DNA of 64,000 bases from Bacteroidia bacterium (GTDB taxonomy: Bacteria > Bacteroidota > Bacteroidia > B-17B0 > Aurantibacillaceae). The stretch lies in assembly GCA_016787705.1 (NCBI GenBank), contig JAEUTP010000008.1, positions 62,001-126,000 on the forward strand, given 5' to 3'. Every line of letters begins with the position of its first letter. Position 1 is the first letter of the stretch. Under the pieces are notes generated by a model. It did no database searches and was not told the DNA's origin. It saw only the letters and a program-made list of their open reading frames with translations. Below, in pieces: positions 16,012 through 25,850 of the stretch. The position numbers and the translations under genes are program-made.

Positions 16012-16061
16012 AAAAAGAAAAAAGCCACTAACAGAAAATCTCCAAAATCTGAAAGTGGCTT
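16012..16061 (-). terminator. Terminator downstream of the LytTR regulator gene
   Basis: Reading leftward, AAGCCACT (16061-16054) pairs with AGTGGCTT (16029-16022) and is followed by TTTTTTCTTTTT. It lies about 295 bases after the LytTR gene stop codon, so the repeat between would be transcribed as a long 3' tail. Confidence 0.65.
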
Positions 16062-16195
16062 AATTATTTTGTTATAAACTAAACAAAAACCCTATTGAAA
16101 GAACTTATAGTAAAGTTACAATGGTTTTTGGCGGTTTTTTTTGTGTTCAAATAAGTGGCAAACTTTACTTTATAAGTGGTATTTTAATTGCAGTA

Positions 16196-16342
16196 AGACA
16201 CGAATTTCACCAATTACAAAAAATAACTAAATAGGTTTAGTGTTAATTTAATCCATGATAAAAAGTATTGTGGATTTTTAAATTTCACAAATCAATACTT
16301 TTTAAATTAAAAAATCAGTGAAAATTAGTGCAATTAGTGGCT
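16196..16342. repeat. Interspersed semi-palindromic repeat (ACACGAATTTCACNAATT type)
   Basis: This fills most of the 446-base gap between guaB and the LytTR gene. The left end reads AGACACGAATTTCACCAATT. The right end (16316-16342) carries CAGTGAAAATTAGTGCAATTAGTGGC, split here as CAGTGAAAATTAG and TGCAATTAGTGGC, a degraded reverse complement of the left end. Inside, AAAAAGTATTG (16260-16270) pairs perfectly with CAATACTTTTT (16293-16303). Related elements are common in Bacteroidota. No ORF is visible. Confidence 0.65.
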
Positions 16343-16355
16343 AAAAATTAGCGTA

Positions 16356-17105
16356 CTAAGATTTATTGAGTTTATCCATAAAGGCATCTTTTTTACGGCG
16401 TGAGATCTCGATCTTCGTACCGTCGCTCATTACAGCATAACCTCCATCCTCTTTTAGAAACCTTACCACATGGTTCATATTAATCAAATGGTGGTGGTGC
16501 ACGCGAATAAATTCGCTTTCAGGAAGCAATTCTTCATAATGTTTTAACCCCGCGCTGATCATTAATTTACGCTTATCGGTTAAAAAGAAGGTAGTATAAC
16601 TGCCATCGGCCTCGCAACGGATAATATCTTTAATGTTTACAATTTCATACGCGTTACCGGTTGGTAATGTGATCTTTTGAAAGCTATCGTCGGATTTTTT
16701 TAATTGTTGAATTAAAAAATTAAGGTTTTCCATATTCGGGCTTGCATTTTTTTTCTGAGAAACCTTTTCAACGGCATTTTTTAATTCTTCAATATCAATT
16801 GGCTTTAATAAATAATCGCAGGCGCTGTATTTTATAGCGCGAATAGCATGTTGGTCGCTTGCTGTTGCAAAAATAAGTTCAAATTTATGGCCCTGTACTT
16901 TTTCAAGAAGATCAAAACCACTACCATCTGGCATACTTATGTCCAAAAACACCAGTTCAGGATTTTCTTTTTTTATAATTTCAACACCTTCGTTTACATT
17001 TTTAGCAAGGCCAACCACATTTAATTGCGGGCAATTTTTTTGAATGATACCGGCCAGCATTTCGCGGCTCTTTTGTTCATCTTCAATAATCACTGTTCTT
17101 ATCAT
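16356..17105 (-). CDS. LytTR-family response regulator
   Basis: The 249-residue protein has an N-terminal receiver domain (1-120; acidic pocket Glu8/Asp9, phospho-acceptor Asp55 in LVFLDISMPDGSG, and Lys near 102). A C-terminal LytTR DNA-binding domain (about 145-245) contains IIRCEADGSYTTFFL and FIRVHHHHLINMNHV. It starts 12 bases after the propeller histidine kinase gene and is its evident partner. Target genes are unknown. A paralogue is cut by the right edge of the window (63467-64000). Confidence 0.92.
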   Translation of the reverse strand: MIRTVIIEDEQKSREMLAGIIQKNCPQLNVVGLAKNVNEGVEIIKKENPELVFLDISMPDGSGFDLLEKVQGHKFELIFATASDQHAIRAIKYSACDYLLKPIDIEELKNAVEKVSQKKNASPNMENLNFLIQQLKKSDDSFQKITLPTGNAYEIVNIKDIIRCEADGSYTTFFLTDKRKLMISAGLKHYEELLPESEFIRVHHHHLINMNHVVRFLKEDGGYAVMSDGTKIEISRRKKDAFMDKLNKS

Positions 17106-17117
17106 AAGCTTATTTTT

Positions 17118-20084
17118 TTAACCTATTAACGGAATAAATAATTGTACCTGTGTTCCAACGGATCTGCCCTCTTCCTTCAGATCTGTAATTATTACACTTA
17201 AACGCGAATTATTAATTTCATTTAAGATCTTTAGCCTGTCTTCGGTAATTTTCATTCCTAACGATTTATGTTTTGCAACAGGCATTGTTCTTTTTATTTC
17301 GGCAGCTTTTTCCCGGCCTATTCCATCATCTGTAATAGTACAAATTAAAAAATTATTTTTCACACTTAAATGTATAATTAATTTACCTTTTTTAGGGCTT
17401 GGGTTAAGCCCATGCAGGATAGAATTTTCAACATAAGGCTGCATGAGCATGGGTGGCATAATGTCGTAATCCGTATCTACATTTGAATCTATGATCACCT
17501 CATAATCAAATTTCCCCTCAAAACGCATTTGCTCCAGCTCAAGATAAAGTTTAAGAGCTTCAAGATCTTCTTCAACTGTTACAGTTGGTTTATCAGAATT
17601 ATTTAAAATAACTCTTACTAAACGTGCAAATTTACTCAAGTATTTTATGGCCTCATCTGATTTTGTATGAAAAATATAATGTTGAATTGAGTTTAGTGAG
17701 TTAAAAATAAAGTGAGGATTCATTTGCGAACGCAAAGCCTTTAACTCTATCTTACTCATTTCTACCTTACGGTTAAACTCCAGCTTTTGTTGTTTGGCAA
17801 TGGAAAGCAAGCGAATTCTAAAAATAGTATAAACACTGCCCGCAATAAATGTTAATACAATTAATATGAACCACCAGGTTAAGTAAAACGGCCTGGCAAC
17901 GGTAAATGTAAAAGTGGTTTCGTTTGTATCCCAAACACCTTCATTATTACAGGAGCGAACCTTAAAAATATATTTACCGGGTGTTAGGTTGGCATACTTG
18001 CTGTAGTCTTCGGTAGAGGGTAAGCTCCAGTCTTTGTCCAACCCTTCCAGCTTTTTTTGATACAATACTTTGTCGGGGTTTGTTAAGCAAATGCCTCTGT
18101 AATTAAACGTAATTGTATTATAGTTATATGGCAGCACCACATTATTTTTAAGTACAGTATCTTCATTAAAAATCTTTATACCTTGTATGAGAGTAGAATT
18201 TTGAATTGTATTTTTTTTAACATTAAACGGTTCGTGCCTTACTATACCGCTTACTGTGCCAAACCAAAGGGTGCCGTCTCCGTCTTCCCAAATACCATTG
18301 CCATTACATTCAACGCCTGCAAAACCTTCCTGTTTGCCATAGGCTGTTATTTCAACGGTTTTATTTTCAAAATATTTTTTAAGATCTAATTTATTAATGC
18401 CCTGGTTTGTGCCCATCCAAAGAGCTTGCTTGTTTTCTGCAAACTCTAAAGAATAGATCATTTCTGAATTAAGGCCATCATTTAATGTGATACGTTTAAG
18501 CTCATTGTTTTTTGTGTTATAGATCAAAAGGCCATCCAGTGTTGCGGCAAACAAATACCCGTTAGTATACTTAAGCGCCAGAAAATCTTCAAATTCCCAT
18601 GCCAGTTTTTTACTCAGGGCAATCATTGAATCACCAACAAGTTTATACAATCCGGCGTGTTGTGTGCCAATATATATTTCATGCTCGTCGCCTTCACAAA
18701 TGCCATATACCTGAAATTCGCCTTTAAAACTAATTGGGTAAAACTTAGATTCGCATTTATTATTTTTCCAGCTTATTGAAACAACGCCATTATTGCCACC
18801 AGTCCACAACCTGCTATCAGATGCTAAAAATAATATTTCGTGAGAGCCTTTTAATTCGGGAGAAATGGGAAGGGTTTGAAATTTCTCATTCTTAAACACC
18901 GTTATGTCATTTTCAGTTCCAAATATCAAACGGCCTTCCGCATCCTGTAAACCTGACTTTACCGAATTAGTAGTTAAGCCATCAATAATACCATAACGTT
19001 TAAAATAACCTTGCGAATATTTGTAGATTCCATTATTATCAGATGTCATCCAAAGATCACCTCTGCTATCTCTGAATATTTGATAAACAAAGGCGTTACC
19101 CGGGCCATTGATCTTATCAAATGTAGAAAAAGAATTATCCTTATAACGAAACAAACCGCTATGCGTTCCTATCCAGATATTATCTTCACGTGCGTGCACC
19201 AGGCAGCGCACCACATTTGAATTATTATCCGGACCAATATTGTAATAGCTAAACTGTGCGCCATCAAATCTCAGCAAACCATTCTCTGAGCCTATCCAGA
19301 TAAATTTATCATTCTGGTTTATCACATCCTTAATGTTCTCATCTATCAAACCATTCTCAATATGATAATTAATTGCTTTTTTAGCTGAAAGATCATATAC
19401 ACAAAGGCCGCCGGTTGTACCAATAATTAATTTACCATTTTGATGGGTAACACAATTTACCTGGTTAGATGGCAAACCATTTAAAGAATTTATTAATTCA
19501 AATGAAGTTTGACTATATAACACAAGGCCTGCATCTGTTCCAATACACATAAAACCCGGCTTGGCATCAACCGCCATAACATTATAAATACAATTGATCT
19601 TTAATAACTCAAATCTCTTAACCGGGGTAATTTTATTATTGTCAAAAATATATAAACCCTTTCGTGTGCCCAGGTACATTTTATGATCAATACCATTGCA
19701 TATAGATGTAACATAAGGATTTAAAAGTCCTTTCTCTTTTGAAAAATTATAGATCCTTGTATCTTTAATTACACTTAACCCTTTATTTGTACCTGCAAAA
19801 ACATGGCCGCTATCATCTTCGGCAATTGCATTTACATTATGATCTACTAAACCTTTTTTAGGATTAAAGGTTAAAAATGATTTACCATCAAACCGACATA
19901 AACCGCCATAACCTCCACTCCATAAATAGCCATTCTTTTGCTGAAACATACACGACACCTGCACAAAAGGCAAGCCACTTTCTACACTATAGTTTTTAAA
20001 AAAGTACTGTTGTGCATCTATCCTTAAAAAAGTAGAAACAAAAAAAACAAGGAGTATATAATATTTCTTTCTGATAATCTTCAC
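17118..20084 (-). CDS. Two-component sensor: beta-propeller, Y_Y_Y, LytS-type histidine kinase
   Basis: The 988-residue protein has a signal peptide (1-24), then two seven-bladed propellers built of Reg_prop repeats (about 30-640; typical GLSDNxV-like turns such as GLPSNQV and LWxGT units). A Y_Y_Y domain (about 655-735), one membrane helix (about 737-757) and a cytosolic His_kinase domain with MNPHFIFNS (phospho-acceptor His791) plus a HATPase with DDGIGR follow. This is the Bacteroidota periplasmic-sensing class, usually for glycans or envelope signals. It pairs with the LytTR gene just downstream. The ligand is unknown. Confidence 0.92.
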   Translation of the reverse strand: MKIIRKKYYILLVFFVSTFLRIDAQQYFFKNYSVESGLPFVQVSCMFQQKNGYLWSGGYGGLCRFDGKSFLTFNPKKGLVDHNVNAIAEDDSGHVFAGTNKGLSVIKDTRIYNFSKEKGLLNPYVTSICNGIDHKMYLGTRKGLYIFDNNKITPVKRFELLKINCIYNVMAVDAKPGFMCIGTDAGLVLYSQTSFELINSLNGLPSNQVNCVTHQNGKLIIGTTGGLCVYDLSAKKAINYHIENGLIDENIKDVINQNDKFIWIGSENGLLRFDGAQFSYYNIGPDNNSNVVRCLVHAREDNIWIGTHSGLFRYKDNSFSTFDKINGPGNAFVYQIFRDSRGDLWMTSDNNGIYKYSQGYFKRYGIIDGLTTNSVKSGLQDAEGRLIFGTENDITVFKNEKFQTLPISPELKGSHEILFLASDSRLWTGGNNGVVSISWKNNKCESKFYPISFKGEFQVYGICEGDEHEIYIGTQHAGLYKLVGDSMIALSKKLAWEFEDFLALKYTNGYLFAATLDGLLIYNTKNNELKRITLNDGLNSEMIYSLEFAENKQALWMGTNQGINKLDLKKYFENKTVEITAYGKQEGFAGVECNGNGIWEDGDGTLWFGTVSGIVRHEPFNVKKNTIQNSTLIQGIKIFNEDTVLKNNVVLPYNYNTITFNYRGICLTNPDKVLYQKKLEGLDKDWSLPSTEDYSKYANLTPGKYIFKVRSCNNEGVWDTNETTFTFTVARPFYLTWWFILIVLTFIAGSVYTIFRIRLLSIAKQQKLEFNRKVEMSKIELKALRSQMNPHFIFNSLNSIQHYIFHTKSDEAIKYLSKFARLVRVILNNSDKPTVTVEEDLEALKLYLELEQMRFEGKFDYEVIIDSNVDTDYDIMPPMLMQPYVENSILHGLNPSPKKGKLIIHLSVKNNFLICTITDDGIGREKAAEIKRTMPVAKHKSLGMKITEDRLKILNEINNSRLSVIITDLKEEGRSVGTQVQLFIPLIG

Positions 20085-20225
20085 TAATTTAAACTTAATT
20101 GTTTAAAAAGTAAAGTATCTTAAATAAATGGTTGTTTTGATTTTTTAATTGGGTAAAATTGCAGCTTAAGCGATAAATCTTGTAAGGCAAATTTGACTAA
20201 CTTGCAGCATTATAATTATTGCGCT

Positions 20226-20726
20226 ATGAAGGAAGAAGTGATTTTAGTAGATGAAAAAGACAATGCCATTGGTATAATGGAAAAAATAGAGGCCCATGAA
20301 AAAGGCATCCTTCACCGCGCTTTTTCGGTATTTATTTTTAATTCAAAAGGGGAGTTACTACTTCAACAAAGGGCCTTAACTAAATATCATAGCGCAGGTT
20401 TATGGACAAATACCTGCTGCTCGCATCCCAGGCCTAACGAAAACACTTTAGCGGCGGCCAACCGCAGGTTAATGGAAGAAATGGGAATTACAAGCGAATT
20501 AGAGTACAAAACCAATTTTATTTATAAAACAGTTTTTGATAATAATCTTACCGAGCATGAATTTGATCATGTTTATTTTGGTAAGAGCGACCAATTGCCA
20601 AAAATTAACCCGTCTGAAGTTGAGGGTTACGACTGGGTAGATCCTGAAAAAATAACGGCAGATATTGCTAAAGATCCTGCAAAATATACTTCCTGGTTTA
20701 AAATTGCCATGCAAAAGCTATTTTAA
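20226..20726 (+). CDS. idi: Isopentenyl-diphosphate delta-isomerase, type 1
   Basis: The enzyme interconverts isopentenyl and dimethylallyl diphosphate for isoprenoid (quinone, carotenoid) synthesis. The 166-residue Nudix-fold protein has LHRAFSVFIFN (29-39), the active-site TNTCCSHP (61-68; catalytic Cys65) and a Nudix-like helix NRRLMEEMGI (79-88). The EHEFDHVYFG segment holds the second catalytic Glu. I use the ATG at 20226; the longer frame begins with TTG at 20193 and adds unconserved residues. It is a single gene between two signalling clusters. Confidence 0.95.
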   Translation: MKEEVILVDEKDNAIGIMEKIEAHEKGILHRAFSVFIFNSKGELLLQQRALTKYHSAGLWTNTCCSHPRPNENTLAAANRRLMEEMGITSELEYKTNFIYKTVFDNNLTEHEFDHVYFGKSDQLPKINPSEVEGYDWVDPEKITADIAKDPAKYTSWFKIAMQKLF

Positions 20727-20759
20727 GGTTTAAGTTGTTTCTTTTATCTGAATTTATTT

Positions 20760-20773
20760 CATATGTAAGATTT
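20760..20773 (+). promoter_or_regulatory. Shared 14-base motif CATATGTAAGATTT, copy 1
   Basis: The 14-mer CATATGTAAGATTT lies 68 bases upstream of the multi-PAS kinase gene and recurs exactly at 26538-26551, upstream of a secreted-protein gene of the same signalling island. Flanks are also similar (TTGG within five bases). A common regulator is possible; coincidence is not excluded. Confidence 0.3.
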
Positions 20774-20840
20774 TTGGCTTTTATGTAAATGAATGCTTGC
20801 ATTAAAAAAAATCACTTTTTGTACCTTAGTTTTTTAATAA

Positions 20841-23138
20841 ATGGAAACAACTTTTGATTTGGTAATGATAAATAAGCAGGAAAGTGATGCAGAACTAATA
20901 GATCTTCAGCAAAAAATTGAGATCCTGATGCGCAATACAGAAGAGCCTTTTGTACTTGTTGACAGGCAACTTAATATAGTTACTTTTAACGAAGAATTTA
21001 AATACCAGTATTTTAAATATTTTAGTGTACAGGTTAGTAAAGGTCATTCTATTTTGGATTATGCAAAATCGGGAAAAGAAATTGTAAAAGAAATTTATAA
21101 AAAGGCTTTTGAAGGGATTAGAACCGAAACGGAATTGAACATAACGGTAACAGAAAATTTATCTCATACTGTTTTAATAAAATATAAACCGGCCCTCAAT
21201 GAAAAAGGAGGGATTTTTGGTGTTTTTGTAAGTATTATTGACATTACCGAAAAAAAACGCGCTTTAGAATCACACAACCGTTTTCAATCATTGATTGAAA
21301 ACGCCAGCGAGATTATAACTTTAACCGATAAAGATGGAAAGATAATTTATCTGAGCCCTAGCGTTCATAAAATAACGGGCTATAACGTTGAAGATTTAAC
21401 TCACATAAAAAATTTTGTAGATAAAATGAATACCGATGCACAAGCTGATTCAAACAGTTTGCTTGAAGATGTTTTAAAACAACCCGGTGTTCCTATTTAC
21501 AGACTTGTCAATTTAATTCATAAAAATCATTATTCCATCTGGCTTGAAGGAACGATAACAAATTTGCTGCATGATAAAAATGTAAAAGCCATTGTATCTA
21601 ACTTTAGAGATATCACTGAAAAAAAAGCAGCTGAATCAAAATTGAAAGAATCAGAAAACAATCTAAGAGCTGTATTTGATAATTCAACAGAAGGTTTAAT
21701 ACTATTAGATAAAGACGGTGTAATTAAAGCTTTTAATTCTAAAGCCGATAATAATAACCTTATCCTTAATAAGCGTCTTCAGGTTGGAGAAATACTTTTG
21801 GATTATATTTTAGAAGAACGGCGAGCCTACTTTAAAGATTATTTAAGTCAGGTTTTAAAGGGAAATACTATTGAATACGATATTGATTATAAAAATTCTG
21901 ATGGCAGCTTAACATGGTTTCATGCAACGTTAAATCCAGTTAGAGAAAACAATAAAATTACAGGTATTTGCATTGCGCGGCGTGATATCACAGAAAAAAA
22001 ACTGGCGGAAGAAAGCATTCAAATAGCCAAAGAACGTTACGATATTGTTGCAAAAGCTACAAACGATGCTATATACGACTGGAATCTTCAGACTGACGAA
22101 TTAATAAGAACAGGAGATGGCTTAAAAGTACTTTTTGGCTATGACGCTGAAGAAGCCAAAGAAAAAAATTTCTGGAGAAATAGAATTCATCCAGGCGATA
22201 TTGAAAACGTCACAAAAAAACTCGAGCACTTGCTTTTGAAGCCGGATAATTTTTATTGCAATCAGGAATATCGATTTCTTAAAGCTGATGGTACTTATGC
22301 TTTTGTTTTTGACAAGGGTTTTATTATACGAAACAGTTCGGGCGAAGCTATTAGAATGATTGGCGCAACCCAGGACATTACTCACCGGAAGGAAACTGAA
22401 CTACTTCTAAAGAATTTAAATGATAATCTTGAAGCACGGGCAAAAGAATTAGCAGATTCTAATACTGAACTTGAGCAATTTGCGTATACCGCCTCACACG
22501 ACCTTCAGGAACCATTGCGTATGATCACGAGTTTTTTAAATCAGTTACAACTTAAATATAAAGATCAGTTAGATGATAAGGCTCAGCAATATATTTATTT
22601 TGCAAGTGACGGTGCTTCAAGGTTACGCAAAATAATTCTGGATCTATTAGAGTATTCGCTAGCCGGGAAAAAAAACATCGACCTGGAAGTGTTAGACACC
22701 GAAATGTTATTGGTAGAATCCATACAGCTTTTACGAAAAACCATCGAAGAGAAAAATGCCGATATACAGTATGGCCCCATGCCAACACTTCCAGCTAACA
22801 AATCATCCATATTGCAGGTCTTTCAAAATTTAATTGGCAATGGGCTCAAATATCAAAAAAACGGGCAAAAACCTGTGATTACAATCAACGCGGTTGAAAC
22901 AGCAACGCATTGGCAATTTTCGTTTGCCGATAATGGCATTGGGGTTGAAACACAATTTTTTGAAAAGATATTTGTTGCCTTTCATCGCCTTCATAACCGT
23001 TCTGAATATGCCGGAACAGGGCTTGGATTAGCAATTTGTAAAAAAATAATTGAAAACCATGGAGGAAAGATATGGCTGGAATCTATTGTGGGAGAAGGAA
23101 GTATTTTTTACTTTACATTACTAAAACCGCCTTTATAG
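20841..23138 (+). CDS. Multi-PAS sensor histidine kinase
   Basis: The 765-residue, apparently cytosolic kinase has four PAS domains (about 28-138, 145-262, 272-388 and 398-515), each ending in a DITEKK/DITHRK-type motif. A HisKA dimerisation domain follows with FAYTASHDLQEPLR (phospho-acceptor His553), then a HATPase with N, G1 (DNGIGV) and G2 (GTGLGL) boxes. There is no receiver domain or membrane helix. The next gene, a receiver-first kinase, starts one base after the stop codon, so the pair is translated together. The PAS ligands are not predictable. Confidence 0.92.
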   Translation: METTFDLVMINKQESDAELIDLQQKIEILMRNTEEPFVLVDRQLNIVTFNEEFKYQYFKYFSVQVSKGHSILDYAKSGKEIVKEIYKKAFEGIRTETELNITVTENLSHTVLIKYKPALNEKGGIFGVFVSIIDITEKKRALESHNRFQSLIENASEIITLTDKDGKIIYLSPSVHKITGYNVEDLTHIKNFVDKMNTDAQADSNSLLEDVLKQPGVPIYRLVNLIHKNHYSIWLEGTITNLLHDKNVKAIVSNFRDITEKKAAESKLKESENNLRAVFDNSTEGLILLDKDGVIKAFNSKADNNNLILNKRLQVGEILLDYILEERRAYFKDYLSQVLKGNTIEYDIDYKNSDGSLTWFHATLNPVRENNKITGICIARRDITEKKLAEESIQIAKERYDIVAKATNDAIYDWNLQTDELIRTGDGLKVLFGYDAEEAKEKNFWRNRIHPGDIENVTKKLEHLLLKPDNFYCNQEYRFLKADGTYAFVFDKGFIIRNSSGEAIRMIGATQDITHRKETELLLKNLNDNLEARAKELADSNTELEQFAYTASHDLQEPLRMITSFLNQLQLKYKDQLDDKAQQYIYFASDGASRLRKIILDLLEYSLAGKKNIDLEVLDTEMLLVESIQLLRKTIEEKNADIQYGPMPTLPANKSSILQVFQNLIGNGLKYQKNGQKPVITINAVETATHWQFSFADNGIGVETQFFEKIFVAFHRLHNRSEYAGTGLGLAICKKIIENHGGKIWLESIVGEGSIFYFTLLKPPL

Positions 23139-23139
23139 T

Positions 23140-25386
23140 ATGTCAGTTTTTTCGCGACAATTTTCTATCCTTATTATTGAAGACAATCTCGGTGATTTTG
23201 TGTTAATAGAGGATCATTTGCGTGACCAGGTAATAAACCCCAATATAATAAACACAACAACATTTAGTAGCACAAAAGAATTATTAAACAGTGGCCATGT
23301 GTTTGATGTTATTTTTTTAGATCTTACACTACCTGATCTTAGTGGCAAACAACTGGTTAAAGAGTTGCTTGAAATTTCAGGTGATACACCTATAATAGCT
23401 TTAACAGGCTATGAAGATAAAGACTTCAGCGTAAAAACACTTTCATTGGGTATCTCTGATTATCTTTTTAAAGATGAATTAAATCCATCTTTAATTTATA
23501 AAAGTATTGTTTATAATATTGAACGAAAAAGAATTAGTTTAGAGTTAAGAGAGTCGGAAAAAAAATACCGTACGTTATTTCATGTTTGCCCGATACCCAT
23601 GTGGGTGTTTGACCCTGATACACTAAACTTTTTAAACGTTAATAATGCCGCCATTAAACATTACGGGTACAGTAATGAAGAATTTCTTTCGATGACGATT
23701 AAAGATATAAGACCTTCTTACGAAGTTGATAAGTTGAGCAGTGTTATTGAAAAAAATAAAGATAAAAGTAATTTATTCAGCGGCATTTTTATTCACTGTA
23801 AAAAGGATGGCACTATAATTAATGTTGAAATTCAAAGCAGCAAAATAATTTTTAATGGTAAAGAAGCCAAACTAATAATTGCCATTGATGTTACAGAAAA
23901 GTTAAAGGCCGAAGAAGCCTTAAAATTAAGCGAGCAGCTGTTTAAAGCACTGGTTCAGGACGGTGCAGATCTTATAAGCATTTTAGATGATTTAGGTAAC
24001 TATAAATTTGTGAGCCCGTCTGCATCTTCAATTATTGGCTTGGATGAAACCGAACTGATCGGAAAAAACGCTTTTGATTTTATACATGAAGATGACCGGC
24101 AAAGAGTTGTTAACCAGTTTAATCTTTTAAAAAGAAAAAAAAGAGTACAAATATCGCCGTTTCGTTTTAAAAATGTAAACAACAACTGGATTTGGTTAGA
24201 AACAATAGCAACCAATATGATGGATGATCCGGCAGTGCAAGGCATCATATCTAACTCAAGAGATATTACTTTAAACATTAACTACAATCAAAAATTAAAA
24301 CAGAATTTTGAACGATACGAATCACTGGCAAAAGCTACCAGCGATGCAATATGGGATCACGATTTTGAAATAGACAGAACTTATATTGCCGGTGAAGGCT
24401 ACAAAAATTTATTTGGTTACAACCTAGCCAACCAGTTTTCTGAAAAGCTATTTTGGGAAACACGTTTGCATCCTGATGAAAAGGAAAATATTATTGGAAA
24501 TTTAAATGATCTTATTGCTGATCCAAACAGTATTCAATCTGAGCTGGAGTATCGTTTTTTAAAAGCCGACGGAAATTATGCACACGTACGCGATCGCTTT
24601 TTTATTATAAGAGACAACGGTAAAGCTGTTAGAATGTTAGGAGCAAAACAGGACATTACTAGGCAAAAAATGCAAGAGCAGGAAAAAGAAAAATTGATAA
24701 CAGAATTGACTAAAAATAATAAAGACCTTAAACAGTTCTCGTACATTACGTCTCATAATTTACGGGGGCCAATTGCCAATTTGCTGGGCCTATCATCACT
24801 TGTTGATAATTATGAAATTAAAGATGATTCTCTAAAACAAATATTAGCGGGTATTAAAAAAGCAACTTTTATGTTTGATGATATTATTAAAGATCTTACT
24901 AAAGTTTTGAATATCAAAGATCATGCTTCAATTCCACAGGAAAGCCTAAGTATTTTATCTGCGCTTGAAAAAGGAATTTCACAAAACGAAACTATGCTAC
25001 TTGAAACGGGTGCTAAAATAAAAACAGAGCTTGTTAAGGCGCCTGTAGTAAATTTTAATAAAGCTTATCTTGAAAGTATATTTTTTAACCTGATCTCAAA
25101 TGCTATTAAATACCGGTCGCCATCGCGAAAGTTAAAAATCACAATTCTTTCAGAAATAATAAATGACGAAGTAGTTGTAAAATTCAGCGACAATGGCTTA
25201 GGCCTTGATATTGCCTTATATAAAGAACGCTTATTTAGTTTGTACCAAAGGTTTCACGATCATGCTGAGGGTAAGGGCCTTGGTTTGTTTCTTATTAAAT
25301 CACAACTGGAAGCATTTAATGGTAGCATTGACATTGAAAGTAGTGTCGGTATTGGCACTACTTTTATTCTAAAGTTTAAACGTTGA
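23140..25386 (+). CDS. Receiver-PAS-histidine kinase hybrid
   Basis: The 748-residue protein starts with a receiver domain (about 8-128; Asp61 in DVIFLDLTLPDLSG). Three PAS domains (about 142-256, 265-378 and 390-508) and a kinase core with SYITSHNLRGPI (His539) follow, then a HATPase with DNGLGLD and GKGLGLF. The receiver is at the N-terminus, so this is a signal-accepting kinase rather than a classical hybrid. Its last PAS domain is clearly paralogous to that of the preceding kinase (shared YRFLKADG). The pair may form a phospho-cascade. Confidence 0.92.
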   Translation: MSVFSRQFSILIIEDNLGDFVLIEDHLRDQVINPNIINTTTFSSTKELLNSGHVFDVIFLDLTLPDLSGKQLVKELLEISGDTPIIALTGYEDKDFSVKTLSLGISDYLFKDELNPSLIYKSIVYNIERKRISLELRESEKKYRTLFHVCPIPMWVFDPDTLNFLNVNNAAIKHYGYSNEEFLSMTIKDIRPSYEVDKLSSVIEKNKDKSNLFSGIFIHCKKDGTIINVEIQSSKIIFNGKEAKLIIAIDVTEKLKAEEALKLSEQLFKALVQDGADLISILDDLGNYKFVSPSASSIIGLDETELIGKNAFDFIHEDDRQRVVNQFNLLKRKKRVQISPFRFKNVNNNWIWLETIATNMMDDPAVQGIISNSRDITLNINYNQKLKQNFERYESLAKATSDAIWDHDFEIDRTYIAGEGYKNLFGYNLANQFSEKLFWETRLHPDEKENIIGNLNDLIADPNSIQSELEYRFLKADGNYAHVRDRFFIIRDNGKAVRMLGAKQDITRQKMQEQEKEKLITELTKNNKDLKQFSYITSHNLRGPIANLLGLSSLVDNYEIKDDSLKQILAGIKKATFMFDDIIKDLTKVLNIKDHASIPQESLSILSALEKGISQNETMLLETGAKIKTELVKAPVVNFNKAYLESIFFNLISNAIKYRSPSRKLKITILSEIINDEVVVKFSDNGLGLDIALYKERLFSLYQRFHDHAEGKGLGLFLIKSQLEAFNGSIDIESSVGIGTTFILKFKR

Positions 25387-25402
25387 AATTTTCGAGGAGA
25401 TT

Positions 25403-25822
25403 TTAGTTTTTCTTTAGCAGATTATCCTCGCTAAATTTATTGGCTTCGTATGTTTCGTTAAGGATATCAAATATCTCTTCTTTAATTACAGGTTTTGTAA
25501 GAACCTCGTTAAATCCTTCTGCTAAATAATACTCACTGTTTTCGGCATAAGCCGTTACGGCAAATATCTTTAATTGTGCATTTTTCTTAATCTGCCGTAT
25601 CATCTTCATTGCTTTTACTCCATCCATTCCTGGGTCGCCTAAATTTATATCGGCTAAAACAATGTCAAAATCAAATTCCTCTGCAGCCTTTACCGCATCG
25701 GCACCATTCGAAACAATGTACAAATGAAAATGCCTCTCTAAAAGTACTTTTAGTACCAACATATCCAGTTCATTATCTTCAAGTATTAAAACAGAGGCTT
25801 TTCGTTTATTAAAGGTGTTCAT
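25403..25822 (-). CDS. Single-domain response regulator (receiver only)
   Basis: The 139-residue protein is a stand-alone receiver: VLILEDNELD near the start gives the acidic pocket, DIVLADINLGDPGMDG carries the phospho-acceptor Asp, and VLTKPV supplies the conserved Lys. There is no output domain, so it would act as a phospho-relay or by protein binding. I use the ATG at 25822; the longer frame begins with a TTG at 25828. It converges on the two kinase genes (17-base gap) and is a likely phosphate acceptor of one of them (inference). Confidence 0.9.
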   Translation of the reverse strand: MNTFNKRKASVLILEDNELDMLVLKVLLERHFHLYIVSNGADAVKAAEEFDFDIVLADINLGDPGMDGVKAMKMIRQIKKNAQLKIFAVTAYAENSEYYLAEGFNEVLTKPVIKEEIFDILNETYEANKFSEDNLLKKN

Positions 25823-25850
25823 GTTCAATTTTTTTATTATTCGTTCAATT

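Noticed and set aside
16172..16192. Sigma-54-like TGGTAT-N5-TTGC
   Set aside because: It agrees poorly with TGGCAC and no plus-strand gene follows for 4 kb.
25393..25450. CGAGGA/TCCTCG as a terminator between the kinase and receiver genes
   Set aside because: The stem has six bases, the loop about 46, and one arm lies in coding sequence.
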